From Streptomyces sp. TLI_235 (GTDB lineage Bacteria; Actinomycetota; Actinomycetes; Streptomycetales; Streptomycetaceae), in NCBI GenBank assembly GCA_002300355.1, contig NSGV01000001.1:682001-746000 (forward strand): a stretch of 64,000 nt of DNA. The letters are read 5' to 3'. The translations under genes and the position numbers were made by a program. This document shows positions 9,047 to 18,421 of the stretch, piece by piece. Position 1 is the stretch's first letter; every line of letters starts with the position of its first letter. Below the pieces are notes generated by a model. The model had not been told where the DNA came from and did not search any database. It saw only the letters and a list, made by a program, of their open reading frames with translations.

Positions 9047-10033
9047 ATGGCAGACGTCCCAGTGGCAGCAACGGCCTCAGTCGAGGCGCTGAACGCCGTG
9101 GTGGAGCTCGCCTGCGCACCACCCACGAGCAAGTCCCGCGCGAAGCAACTCCGGTGGGTGGCCGGTGAACTCCGCACCGCCCTGGAACGCGGCGAGATCC
9201 CGTCGGCGGCCGCCGAATCACTCGCCGGGCTCCTTGCACCGGACACCCTCGCCGCCTATCTCGGGGCGGCGGAACTGGGCCTGCTCCGGCGCAAGCCGGC
9301 CGCCCGGCCGGACCAGCCGTCGCCCGCGTCCATGAGGGTGCGGGAGGACTGCCTGCAGATCCTCGGCGCCCGGGCGGGCATCGCCGTCGTGCTCCCGGAC
9401 CGCGACCTGCGGGTCGTGCTCCGGCCGGTCGTCGCCGCCCGCCCGCGCAGCATCCTCCTCGGCCACCTGGAGTGGGCGGTCCGGCGTGGCCGGTCCGAGG
9501 CCCGCAGCCGGATTCTCGCGATCATCGGCACGGTGCTGGACACCGGCTGCCGGGCCGGCGAGCTCTGCCACCTGCGCGTGGGCGACGTCGACGCCGGCCG
9601 GGGCAGAATCCGCGTCACCCGGCTCCCCCAGCACCGGAACCTGCGCGCCGAACCGGTCACCGAGACCGTGGCGCTGTCGCCCCAGACACAGGCGGCGATG
9701 CGGCACTGGCTGACGGTGCGCAGCCGCCTGGTCGTGCGGGACGCCGCGAAGCCCGCCGGCCGGAAGAACGAGACCACCGACGCCCTGTGGGTGAGCGTCT
9801 CCCCCAGTGGCCGCAGCCGGCCCGGTCTACCGCTGCACTTCCGGGGCCTCGCCCGCGCCTACGTCCGCGAGATCCAGAGCCTCAACCTCGACATGGCCGG
9901 CGAACCCGGCTGGGAACCGCTGCCGGAACGCATGGAGCAGCTCCGCCGCGCGATCGAACTCGAACAGACCGACCTCGTCGGCGCAACCGTCCTCCGCCGC
10001 GCGCCGGCTCCTCGGATCGACGGTGATCCGTGA
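9047..10033 (+). CDS. Integrase-like protein (tyrosine recombinase fold, catalytic C-terminus absent)
   Basis: 328 residues. Residues 100-290 resemble the core of tyrosine recombinases: IGTVLDTGCRAGELCHLRV carries the first catalytic Arg (box I, RAGEL), followed by strands and the LPLHFRGLARAYVREI region. The HxLRH box II and the nucleophilic Tyr are not present; the protein instead ends in a charged helix and PAPRIDGDP. It cannot be a standard recombinase as read. The reading frame is uninterrupted and an AGGGTGG site precedes the ATG, so it looks like a real gene although remnants flank it on both sides. It may be a DNA-binding relative that lost catalysis. Confidence 0.7.
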   Translation: MADVPVAATASVEALNAVVELACAPPTSKSRAKQLRWVAGELRTALERGEIPSAAAESLAGLLAPDTLAAYLGAAELGLLRRKPAARPDQPSPASMRVREDCLQILGARAGIAVVLPDRDLRVVLRPVVAARPRSILLGHLEWAVRRGRSEARSRILAIIGTVLDTGCRAGELCHLRVGDVDAGRGRIRVTRLPQHRNLRAEPVTETVALSPQTQAAMRHWLTVRSRLVVRDAAKPAGRKNETTDALWVSVSPSGRSRPGLPLHFRGLARAYVREIQSLNLDMAGEPGWEPLPERMEQLRRAIELEQTDLVGATVLRRAPAPRIDGDP

Positions 10034-10095
10034 CGTTCCGACCACAGGTCACATGTCGACTTAGTGATCGGTGCCGTAAATCCTTCGGGGGTTGT

Positions 10096-10622
10096 TCACG
10101 CTGCCGGTGCGACAGAGGATTCCTCTCGGTGATCGGCGGTGTGCCGGTCGATCCTGGCCAGCAGCTCGTCCAGGAGCGGTGCTGCCAGGGATTGAGCGCG
10201 TCCTGGGCCAGCCGGCGACGCACGGTCGACGCCGACATGAACGGGGCGATGCCCCGCCGGGCGGCCGCGCGGACCGGTTCCGGGCACGACCAGCGTGAGA
10301 GCGGTACTTCACTCTGGGCAGGCAGCCGGCAGGCCGGCGCCTTGACCTGGGCGGCCTGCAGTGGCGTGAACGATGCGGGACGGCCGCAGCGTTGACGGTC
10401 TTTGAGCCCGAGCAGGCCCGCCTGGGCGAACCGGCCGCGCCAGCGGCGCACGGTGTCCACATGCAGCCCCGCCTCCCGGGCGATGCATGCGTTGGAGCGT
10501 CCACGCGCGGCGTGCAGCACCACCCGTGCACGCACCCGCAGCCGGTGCTCGGTCGTGTGGCCGTAGGCCGTCATCTTCAACCGCACGCGTTTGGCGGCAC
10601 TCGGCTGTCGGACAGGGGGTGC
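10096..10622 (-). pseudogene. IS630-family transposase remnant with internal deletion
   Basis: The minus strand encodes the N-terminal helix-turn-helix half of an IS630 transposase (RARVVLHAARGRSNACIARE, then VDTVRRWRGRFAQAGLLGL and FTPLQAAQVKA) as far as ALNPWQHRS. The reading then jumps, in another frame, to LLDELLARIDRHTADHREE and the normal C-terminus. The whole DDE catalytic domain is missing, so the element is dead. Confidence 0.8.
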
Positions 10623-10941
10623 GGACGGGCATGTCGCGCGAACCGATCGGCCGAAGTGGATCACTGGCACCCCGCAGCCTGCCCCGCCCGTCACCGCCCC
10701 GCCCCCCGCGCAATGACCCGGCGCAGGAGGCCACTTGGGCAGGAAAAACGCAACTTCGACATGGCCCGCAGAGGCAGCTACCTTCACCTTGTCTTCGGCG
10801 ATCGCCCACGGTCGCACAGGAGTTCCTTCAGGCTGAGCCACCCGCGACGGGACGAGTCGGTCACGCCCCACGAATCCGCGCCCCCATGCGTAAGCCACCG
10901 AACCGGGTCCACACCAGGCACCCCCAACCAGGGAGAGACAC
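10623..10941. other. Gene-free stretch upstream of DUF3291 gene
   Basis: No coding signal was seen on either strand. It contains the outer flank of the IS630 remnant and presumably the promoter of the next gene; a GGGAGAGA ribosome site lies at the right end. Confidence 0.45.
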
Positions 10942-11499
10942 ATGCCCCATCTTGCGCTGTACACATTCGGCGTCCTGAAGTCGCCTCTCGCCGATCCCAC
11001 ACCTCTCACGAACGAGTTCTACGACAGCGGCGAGGCCGTCTACCGGAAGATCAGCCAGCACCCCGGGTACCTCGCTCGTGCCGAAGCGGCAGACGGCGAC
11101 CGAGGCACACTCTTCGAGGCGGACTGGGGTGCATGGGGAGAGTTCGCCGTACCGACCTGGTACGGCAAGGGCCGTACGGTGGAAACCACCGCCCTGGCCG
11201 CGACCCTCTCACTCTGGACCGACCTGCCCTCCGCCTTCGACGCCATCTACACCGGTCTGCACCGTGAGGCGCTGAACAGGCGTTACGACTGGTTCGAGAG
11301 GACAGCACACCCGAGTTACGTGTTCTGGTGGGTCTCCGACGGCGTGATACCCACCTGGCAGGACGGGGTTTCCAGGCTGGAACACCTCCACGACCACGGC
11401 TCCGCGCCGCAAGCCTTCACCTTCCACCACTCGTTCGCCCCGCAGGGGACTCCGACCAGGATCAAAGGCATCGGGCCGAAGAGCGACCAGGTTCGCTGA
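10942..11499 (+). CDS. DUF3291 domain-containing protein
   Basis: A 185-residue protein matching the DUF3291 pattern: an N-terminal ALYTFGVLKSP strand, a central SLWTDLPSAFDAIYTGLHREAL-type helix, RYDWFERTAHPSYVFWWV, and the C-terminal APQAFTFHHSF. Related families have a dimeric ferredoxin-like fold similar to antibiotic-biosynthesis monooxygenases. The function is not known. It stands alone, with remnants upstream; GGGAGAGACAC precedes the ATG. Confidence 0.85.
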   Translation: MPHLALYTFGVLKSPLADPTPLTNEFYDSGEAVYRKISQHPGYLARAEAADGDRGTLFEADWGAWGEFAVPTWYGKGRTVETTALAATLSLWTDLPSAFDAIYTGLHREALNRRYDWFERTAHPSYVFWWVSDGVIPTWQDGVSRLEHLHDHGSAPQAFTFHHSFAPQGTPTRIKGIGPKSDQVR

Positions 11500-11759
11500 C
11501 AAGGAGGTCTGAACGACTGGGCTTCGCTGTCAAACGCCTCGATTGAATGACGGCGAACAGATGCGTCTGCGCCACGGCGGATCCGCCAGTACCCGGGGCT
11601 TCGCCCTCTACCTCGCGAGCGCCGATGAGCACCAAGACGCCATCCTCCCCACCAGCGGCTTCGCCGGCACCCCCCGAAGGATCTACGGCCGACCACTTGG
11701 GTACGGGCATCGGCCGATGCGTGTGCGGCGTGAGTGAGCCCTCCCGGCGCGTCGGATAT

Positions 11760-13985
11760 TCAGCGTGTCAGGTCTGCCAGCACGCGCCGGGCGACGGTGC
11801 GGACCTCCTCGTCCTCGCGGATGAGCTCGGTGTGGCTTCCGAAGCCCACGATGCGGCTGTCCCCCTCGGCGAGCTGCCGGACGCTCTCGATCTGGATCGG
11901 GGTGAAGGCGGCAGGGCCGAGGGCGGCGAGTGTGTCCAGCGCAGCCAGTACGGAGCGCTGGGACGCAACCGGCCCGGCGGCGGCGAGGACGCGGTCGACG
12001 AGGTCGGTGAGCGCGACGCCGGCGGGGCGGTCGCTGCCGGGATGTGCGGCCACCAGCGCCCGCGCGGCGGCCGCGGCGGCGTCCGGCCGGTCGAGCATCG
12101 GCAGCAGGTGCACGACGGCCGGCCGCGCGGCGGGGCCGAGGAGGACGGCGACCCGGGCCGCGTGGTTCGCGACCCGGTGGAACCAGAAGCCGGGCGGCCA
12201 GGTCAGACCCTCCAGCACCACGGGAAGGACGGCTTCCTGATCACCGGTCAGGTCCCAGACCGCGGCGGCCGCCGCCAGGCCGGCCTCGACCGCGTGGAGG
12301 TCGGCCCGGCTCTCCGCCGGTTCGGCGAGCAGTGCCAGGAGGTGGGGAAGCAACGGACGGGCCTGCTCGCCGAGCGAGGCGGCGGCCCGGACGCCGTGGT
12401 CGCGCGATCCGGAGCGTTCGCCGAGCGCCAGGGCCAGGACGGTGAGCAGGGGCTCCATGTCTCCCGTCCATGCGTGGAGCGCTGTCGCGGCCTCCTGGCG
12501 GTCCGGCAGGGAGCCGGTCACGGCACGCTCCCGCAGCGCGGCGGCCACACCGGGGTGGAGCCGCGCGTCGGCGACAACGGCGAGCGCCCGGGCGACGGGG
12601 GCGGGGCGATGCGGCAGCGCGTCCACCAACTCGGGAACCGCGTCCCGGGCGGCGGGCCCCCAACCCGCCAGCAGGCCGACGAGATGGACCGGCTCGTTGA
12701 CGGCCGCGAGGCCACCTGCCGTCAACGACGGGCGCTCGCGCGGGGTCGAGGCGTCGGCCGTCCAGGCCGCCAGCCGGTCCCGGACGGCGCTCAGCAGCGC
12801 CGGAGTGCACGGAAGCCGCGCCGGGGGCTTGTGCACGGCGCGGCGGAAGGCGGCCTCCAGCGCGTACGGCCGATCCGGCAGGTGCCGCGCGAGGAGATCC
12901 GCGGCCTCGGATGCGCCCAGCGTCACCAGGGCTGCCAGGGCCCGGTCGGCCGGCTCGTCGGTCCCCTCGGCGAGGCGGACGAGGGTCGGGACCGCCTGCG
13001 GGGCGGGCACGGCCCACTCGCTCACCGCGGCGATGACGCCGGCGGCGGTGGCCGGGGCGTCGAGCAGCGGCAGCATCGCCGGCAGCAGCCGTGCCGGGGC
13101 GCTCCGGGAACGCAGCGCAAGCGACTGGGCGGCCCAGGTCGCCTCGGTGGCCGCCGCCCCGGGATCCGCGCCGGAGCGCAGCTCCCGCGCCGCGCGGTCC
13201 AGCGCCGCGGCGACGAGATCGATCGCCGCGTCCACGTCGCCGCGCTCGTGCAGGGCGACGGCGAGGGCCTTCAGAGGCTCCCGCTCCCACCGGCTGCGTG
13301 CCAGGTGCGGCCGCAGCGGCAGCTGCGCCGCGAGCTCGGCGGCGGACTCCTCGTCCCACGGACAGCCCGCCGCCACGCGCGTCAGCAGCGCGGCCACCCG
13401 CACCGCCGGGGGCTCCGTCACTAGCAGCGCGGCCGCGCACAGCTCCTCCGCCGCGTCCCGGTCGGCCAGGACGCACGCGGTCAGCACGTCCGCGCGCACC
13501 ACCGGATCGGTCTCCGCCGCCCAGCGCCGCCGCAACGCCGCCCGGGCCTCCGGGCCCGCGTCCTGCCCGCAGCGGCCCACCGTCCAGGCCGCGACCTGCC
13601 GCACCTCGCGGGCGGCGTCCGCGAGCAGTGGCAGCACCAGCGGCAGCTGGGCGACGACCGCCGCGCGTGCCGCACCCGGCCGGGCCGGGCCGTGCTCGTC
13701 CGTGCTCTCGGCGACGGCTCCCAGCATGCCGAGCAGCTCCGCACGGCGCAGTCCTGCCGCCGCGAGGCGGGCCAGGAAGGGGACGGCCGCCACCGTGGCC
13801 TCGTAGACCGTGCCCTGGTGCACGAGGCTGCTCCACAGCTCGTACTCGGCCTCCGCGACGGCCTCCGGATCGACCGCGGTCAATGCGCGCAGCAGATCGG
13901 GGACATCACCTGCGGGGCCGTAGGCATGGTGCAGCTCCGACCAGGCGACCCGGTCGAGGTCCGCGAACACGGTGGCGAGATCCAT
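11760..13985 (-). CDS. HEAT-repeat protein
   Basis: A 741-residue cytoplasmic protein built almost wholly of alpha-helical HEAT/PBS-lyase-type repeats, recognisable from recurring units such as LADAAREVRQVAAWTVGRCG, VPTLVRLAEGTDEPADRALA and ARAALRRRWAAETDPVVRAD. Such proteins act as protein-binding scaffolds. I took the ATG at 13985 (MDLATVFADLDRV) because the preceding residues in the longer frame are low-complexity. The first part (SELHHAYGPAGDVPDLLRAL) is a common start in Streptomyces HEAT proteins. There is no operon partner: the next gene is divergent. Its job is unknown. Confidence 0.85.
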   Translation of the reverse strand: MDLATVFADLDRVAWSELHHAYGPAGDVPDLLRALTAVDPEAVAEAEYELWSSLVHQGTVYEATVAAVPFLARLAAAGLRRAELLGMLGAVAESTDEHGPARPGAARAAVVAQLPLVLPLLADAAREVRQVAAWTVGRCGQDAGPEARAALRRRWAAETDPVVRADVLTACVLADRDAAEELCAAALLVTEPPAVRVAALLTRVAAGCPWDEESAAELAAQLPLRPHLARSRWEREPLKALAVALHERGDVDAAIDLVAAALDRAARELRSGADPGAAATEATWAAQSLALRSRSAPARLLPAMLPLLDAPATAAGVIAAVSEWAVPAPQAVPTLVRLAEGTDEPADRALAALVTLGASEAADLLARHLPDRPYALEAAFRRAVHKPPARLPCTPALLSAVRDRLAAWTADASTPRERPSLTAGGLAAVNEPVHLVGLLAGWGPAARDAVPELVDALPHRPAPVARALAVVADARLHPGVAAALRERAVTGSLPDRQEAATALHAWTGDMEPLLTVLALALGERSGSRDHGVRAAASLGEQARPLLPHLLALLAEPAESRADLHAVEAGLAAAAAVWDLTGDQEAVLPVVLEGLTWPPGFWFHRVANHAARVAVLLGPAARPAVVHLLPMLDRPDAAAAAARALVAAHPGSDRPAGVALTDLVDRVLAAAGPVASQRSVLAALDTLAALGPAAFTPIQIESVRQLAEGDSRIVGFGSHTELIREDEEVRTVARRVLADLTR

Positions 13986-14233
13986 GTGGCGGATGCTTCC
14001 ACCCGGGTCCGACAGCACCGCGCTCGCATCTCGAAGCGGTGCCCCGCGGCCGATCGGCGTGGACATCGTGACGGCAGCGGTCCGGGATCCGGGCGCGGGC
14101 CACGGGGGACGGTGCCTCACGGCCCGGACTGCGCGTCAGATCCGGACTGCTGCACCGGGCGGCCCGGTCACCCGGCTCCGGCCGCCCGTGCGAAGATCGC
14201 AGGTAGGGGACCGCCGGGGTGAGGGGATGCGCC

Positions 14234-15067
14234 GTGTGCACCGTGTTCGTCAGCTTCGATCCAGGCTCGGCGGTGCCGGTCCTCGTTCTCGCCGCACGCG
14301 ACGAGTACGCCGACCGGGCGTGGCTGCCGCCCGCCCGGCACTGGCCGGCCCGGCCGCGGCTGGTGGGCGGCCTCGATCTGGTGGCGGGCGGCACGTGGCT
14401 GGCCGTCGACCCGGGCGGCGCCGGCCGCACTCCCCGCCTGGCCTGCATCCTGAACGGGTTCGGGCTCCCGGCCGATCCGGCCGGGCGGCTCTCGCGCGGT
14501 GAGCTGCCGCTGCTGGCCGCGGAGGGCGACGGCCTCGCCGACCGCGACTGGGCCCGTTATGACCCGTTCCACCTGATCACCGCCGGGCCGGACGCGGTGT
14601 CCATGCTGGGGTGGAGCGGCACCGAGCTGACCCGCAGGTCGCTGGAGCCGGGCCTGCACGCCGTCATCAACGACGGGATGGAGGGCCTCGCCTCGCACCG
14701 CACGTCCTCCCGGCGCGCCTCGCGGATGATGGCCGCCCGACTCGCGCACTTCCGGCCCCGGCTGGCCGCGGTCCATCGGCCGGAGCCGCCGACCGCGCCC
14801 GACCCCGCCTCCTCCGACAGCGCCGGCGCCGACGCCCCGACCGCCGAGGTGTGGGGCGACTGGCCGGCGATCGCGGACGGTGACGGCCTGGACCGCACCC
14901 ACCCGGCCGCCCTCGTCCAGCGCCGCGACTTCGGCGACGGACGGATCTGGGCGACCACCTCGCTCGCACTGGTCGGGCTGGGCCGCGACGGCGTCCGCTA
15001 CGACTTCAACCCGGCGCCGGGCAACGCCGCCTGGTACCCCGTCGACACCCGGCCGCCCCTCGGCTGA
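14234..15067 (+). CDS. NRDE-family protein (TANGO2-like)
   Basis: 277 residues beginning MCTVFVSFDPG, the typical Cys2-bearing N-terminus of NRDE/TANGO2 proteins, which have an N-terminal-nucleophile-like fold. The signature NRDE motif is here ARDE (LAARDEYADR). WLAVDPGG and LACILNGFG follow, and the C-terminus carries RIWATTSLALVGL. The GTG at 14234 is preferred over the one at 14219 because it places Cys2 correctly and has GGTGAGGGG upstream. TANGO2 relatives have been linked to haem handling; a specific role here is not supported by context. Confidence 0.85.
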   Translation: MCTVFVSFDPGSAVPVLVLAARDEYADRAWLPPARHWPARPRLVGGLDLVAGGTWLAVDPGGAGRTPRLACILNGFGLPADPAGRLSRGELPLLAAEGDGLADRDWARYDPFHLITAGPDAVSMLGWSGTELTRRSLEPGLHAVINDGMEGLASHRTSSRRASRMMAARLAHFRPRLAAVHRPEPPTAPDPASSDSAGADAPTAEVWGDWPAIADGDGLDRTHPAALVQRRDFGDGRIWATTSLALVGLGRDGVRYDFNPAPGNAAWYPVDTRPPLG

Positions 15068-15390
15068 GCCGTGCCTCCCGGCGGGCCTCAACCCGCCGCT
15101 GTGCGCACCACGTTGACATGACGACGGGCCCGCGGGATGCCCGGCGGTGGTTGGAGACCGCCGGGCACCCTGCGCCGCCCCTGCGGGCGGGCACACAGCG
15201 GAGCGCGGCGGCCGCTGTTCCACGAGACGGCCGGGGCACTCCCCGAAGCCAGGAACTCTGCCAGGGATCGGTTCTCCGCGCAGCGCGCCACCCCGCAGGA
15301 CTTCGGTAACGAATTGTTCAATTCCGGCATTCCGAACAGCGCGCCCACGCGTGCCGATGACGGCGGCTCAGGGCGCGGGCGCGGGTGCGC
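15068..15390. other. Gene-free stretch with an AT-rich palindrome
   Basis: No gene was seen. The only feature is an AT-rich inverted repeat at 15311-15324 (arms GAATTG and CAATTC), unusual in this GC-rich DNA and possibly an old operator or promoter. Confidence 0.4.
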
Positions 15391-16970
15391 TCAGACGCTC
15401 CACCGGCCGGTCCAGGTCGAAGCGCGCCGCTGCGGGACCGGGGAAGGCGGGGCAGGCCGTCCGCCGGCCCCGATCCGTCCCGCCCTGTCCACGGCCTGTC
15501 CCCGATCCGTCCGCGATTCATCGAACAGCGGGATCTCCGTGCCGGGCGCGGCGTCCGCGAGGAAGGTGGAGGAGACGCCCTTGCGCTGTCGGCCGCGCGG
15601 GCTCTCGTACCGCAGCACGGAGACGGTGAGGCTGACCCGGCCGGGGGTGGCGAGCGGGCTGGAGGCGATGGAGTAGAGGCGCGGCTGAAGGCGCTTCAGC
15701 AGGTCGATCCAGTCCTGCGCGCTCTGCCGGACGGGGAACTCGGCGAGGACGTCGACCGCCTGCCGGCCCCAACTCCACCAGGCGAGACCGTCCTTGTTGT
15801 CCGGGCGGAGCAGGTGCCTCAGCTCGCGGTCGCCGGTCTGTTCGACGGCGAGGCGGAGCAGCGCGGGGGTGATGCGGGTGATGTCGAGGTGGCGGGCGAG
15901 GGCGTCGGCGAACGTGGCGGTGCGGGTGCCGGTGAGGACGACTTCGGTGGCGGGGTCGAGTCCGGTGGCGGTGAGCCATTCGTCGACGAGCTCGGGGCAG
16001 TTGGCGGGTCGGACGCCTAGTCCGTCGCCGGGTTCGTAGGGGAGGCGGTCGCCGATGTCGAAGGTGAAGCGCCGTACCTCCTTGCCCGCGCCGGGAAGGC
16101 TGAGGAGCCGGTTCTCGGTGAGGGCGACGCGGGGGTGTCGGTGCGCGGAGGGTCGAGGGCGTCGACGGTGTCGAGGGTGGTGAGGACGGCGCCGAGCCAG
16201 GGTTCGGCGGCCTCGCCGTCGGGTTCGCAGTCGGTGCGGGGGTGGAGCCGGGTGGCGCCGAGTTCGGCGAGGCGTTCATCGAGTCGGCGGCCGTGTCCGC
16301 AGAAGTCGCCGTAGCTGGAGTCGCCGAAGGCGAGGACGGAGTAGCGGACGCCGTCGAGGCGTGGCGCGTCGGTCGCGCCGAGGGCCTGCCAGAAGTCGGC
16401 GCCGTTGTCGGGTGCGTCGCCGTCGCCGAAGGTGCTGCTGACCACCAGCAGGTCGGTGTCGCCGGTGAGCGCGGCGGGTGCAGTGTCGGCCATGGCGAGC
16501 AGTTCCGGTGTCCGTCCGGAGGCCGCGAGCCGGGCGGCCACCGTCGCGGCGAACTCCTCCGCCGTGCCGGTCTGGGACGCCCGGAGCACCACCAGCCTGC
16601 GGGTCGGTGCGGCCGTGGCCGCGCCGGTGGCCGCCGCGGGTGCGAGGGCCGGGGCGCCGGCGGCGGGGCGGGCACCGGCGGCGGTGCGGGAGAACATGCC
16701 GGCGAGGACGCCGTCGACCCAGACCGCGGTCCTCGGGTCGACCGGGGCGGACGGCGGCAGCACCGGCACCCCGCCGGGTGCCGGTGTCAGCGCGACGCCC
16801 GCGAGGTAGCCGGCCAGGTAGCGGCGTTCCGGCTCGCCGAGCGGCGGGGGTGCCAGGTCGGTGAGGCCGAACACGGCGGCGAGTGCGGGCAGTTGGCCGC
16901 CGGGGATCCCGGGCGGGGGTGCGGGTCCGACGAGCGGCACCGGCGCGGCGGTCGGCGCGGCGGCAGTCAC
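15391..16970 (-). pseudogene. CysJ-like sulfite reductase flavoprotein, frameshifted and truncated
   Basis: An NADPH-sulfite/cytochrome reductase flavoprotein ruined twice. The first frame (16970 to about 16130) gives an N-terminal helical region and a flavodoxin domain with the FMN loops [23 protein letters not shown] and [13 protein letters not shown]. Near 16128 a run of five C appears one base short, and reading continues in another frame with [20 protein letters not shown] and RLYSIASSPLATPGRVSLTV, the FAD-binding domain. After GTEIPLF homology ends and unrelated sequence leads to a stop at 15391; the NADPH-binding domain is missing. The frameshift alone could be a sequencing error, the truncation could not. 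Confidence 0.8.
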
Positions 16971-17132
16971 GACGTGGTCCTCACAGTCTGCTGGGCGGGC
17001 AGGACGGCACCGGGCACGGGCCGGATAGCCGAAGCCTAGGAAGGCTCTGTTGCCGCCGGGGCCCGGCCGGGGGTCCCGGGGGTTACACCGTCCGCACGTC
17101 CGCGGATCGACCCTGTGAGGAGCGGCCGGATG

Positions 17133-17178
17133 GACGGCCGGGAGGACGGCCGGGAGGACGGCCGGGTGGGCGGCCGGG
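17133..17178. repeat. 12-bp tandem repeat
   Basis: GACGGCCGGGAG occurs at 17133-17144 and 17145-17156, then GACGGCCGGGTG at 17157-17168 and a partial copy. It lies between the CysJ remnant and the PadR gene. Confidence 0.85.
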
Positions 17179-17201
17179 CCGCGCGCCGGACAGGTCCGCG
17201 G

Positions 17202-17765
17202 TCACTGCACGGCGGCGGCCCGCCGGTCGAGGACGGCCAGGGCGCGCCGCCCCCAGCGGATGTTCTCCTCCTCGAAGGCGAGGCCGCGCAGCAGGGTGAG
17301 GTAGGGGCCGACCCGGTCGGCGCCGGCGAGGAACTCGTCCTCGGTGCGGCCGTCGAGGAGCCTGGCCCGGAGCCGCTCCCAGCGGGCGATCTTCGCCTCC
17401 GCCCAGACGATCCGCTCCGCGATCGCGGCCCGCACGGCCTCGGCGTCGCCGGCGTCCACGGCCCGGACCTTGACCATCAACTCGTCGCGGATCGCCCCCG
17501 GGCGCGGCGGCTCGGCGGTGAAGGCGCGCAGCTGCCGGCGGCCCTCCTCAGTGAGCGAGTAGAGGCGTTTGTTGGGGCGGCGCTCCTGTTCGACGACGCG
17601 GGCCCGGACGAGCCCCTCAGCCGCCATGCGGTCGAGCTCGCGGTACAGCTGCTGCGGGGTGGCCATCCAGTAGTTCGCGACCGAGGCGTCGAACTCCTTG
17701 GCCAGGTCGTACCCGGACGCCTCGCCCTCCAGAAGCGCGGCCATCACCGCGTTGCGCAACGCCAT
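17202..17765 (-). CDS. PadR-family transcriptional regulator
   Basis: 187 residues. An N-terminal winged helix (ALLEGEASGYDLAKEFD, then WMATPQQLYRELDRMAAEGLV, and the wing RPNKRLYSLTEEGRRQL) is followed by a helical PadR C-terminal dimerisation domain (residues 95-180). It usually represses a neighbouring or divergent gene in response to a small ligand. It is divergent from a SnoaL-like gene; the 160-base interval holds an AT-rich inverted repeat (17861-17878) that I take as its candidate operator. There is no clear Shine-Dalgarno, so the mRNA may be leaderless. Confidence 0.92.
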   Translation of the reverse strand: MALRNAVMAALLEGEASGYDLAKEFDASVANYWMATPQQLYRELDRMAAEGLVRARVVEQERRPNKRLYSLTEEGRRQLRAFTAEPPRPGAIRDELMVKVRAVDAGDAEAVRAAIAERIVWAEAKIARWERLRARLLDGRTEDEFLAGADRVGPYLTLLRGLAFEEENIRWGRRALAVLDRRAAAVQ

Positions 17766-17860
17766 TCGGACAGGGTATCCCCGCCACCGTCCGCCTCGGC
17801 CGTCAGCGGCCGGCCACCCCTGGACAGCGGCCGGGGCAGCCGCCTAGTCTCCTCCACACC

Positions 17861-17878
17861 TATTCAAAAAGTTGAGTA
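17861..17878. promoter_or_regulatory. Candidate PadR operator
   Basis: TATTCAA at 17861-17867 and TTGAGTA at 17872-17878 form an inverted repeat with one mismatch around AAAG, conspicuously AT-rich, in the divergent interval between the PadR and SnoaL-like genes. Inferred binding site for the PadR protein. Confidence 0.5.
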
Positions 17879-17926
17879 TCCACCCCAGTTCATCCCCCAG
17901 TACCTGTCCCCACCGGAGGTGACCGG

Positions 17927-18328
17927 ATGCACCCCTTCCGCCAGGCCGTGGAGCGGCGCGACGCGGCGGCGATCGAGGCCCTGCTCGCCGAGGACGTCGT
18001 GTTCACCAGCCCCGTCGCCTTCAAGCCCTACCCGGGCAAGGCGATCACCGCGGCGATCCTGCGCGCCGTGATGCAGGTCTTCGAGGACTTCCGGTACGTC
18101 CGGGAGTTCGCGAGCGAGGACGGCCGCGGGCACGCGCTCGCCTTCACCGCCACCGTCGACGGCCGGCGCGTGGACGGCTGCGACTTCCTGCACCTGAACG
18201 AGGACGGCCTGATCGACGACCTGACGGTGATGGTCCGGCCGCTGTCCGGCGCGAACGCGCTCGCCGCGGCGATGGCTGCCAGGTTCGAGCAGATCAGCCG
18301 GGAGGCGCTGGAGGCCTCCGGCCGCTGA
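17927..18328 (+). CDS. SnoaL-like / NTF2-fold protein
   Basis: A 133-residue cone-shaped NTF2-like protein. The N-terminus MHPFRQAVERRDAAAIEALL, followed by AEDVVFTSPVAFKPYPG, is the classic SnoaL_2 pattern, and VDGCDFLHLNEDGLIDDLTV forms the conserved C-terminal sheet. GGAGGTGA precedes the ATG. Members are small enzymes or ligand-binding proteins; the substrate cannot be predicted. It is divergent from, and probably controlled by, the PadR regulator. Confidence 0.88.
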   Translation: MHPFRQAVERRDAAAIEALLAEDVVFTSPVAFKPYPGKAITAAILRAVMQVFEDFRYVREFASEDGRGHALAFTATVDGRRVDGCDFLHLNEDGLIDDLTVMVRPLSGANALAAAMAARFEQISREALEASGR

Positions 18329-18355
18329 CCGCCGCTCAGACGGGGTCCACGGCAC

Positions 18356-18381
18356 GGCCGGTGCGGGCACCCGCACCGGCC
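18356..18381. terminator. Hairpin between convergent genes
   Basis: Arms 18356-18367 and 18370-18381 (GGCCGGTGCGGG and its complement) are perfectly paired. The hairpin lies between the SnoaL-like gene and the convergent VOC gene, so it is a likely bidirectional terminator. Confidence 0.7.
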
Positions 18382-18421
18382 CACCGGGCCGGCAGGTCCG
18401 GCCGCACCTTCGGACGGGTCG

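Noticed and set aside
11543..11737. Short frame with GFALYLASADEHQDAILPTS
   Set aside because: It vaguely recalls the end of a larger Streptomyces protein, but I cannot name the family and nothing surrounds it; not called.
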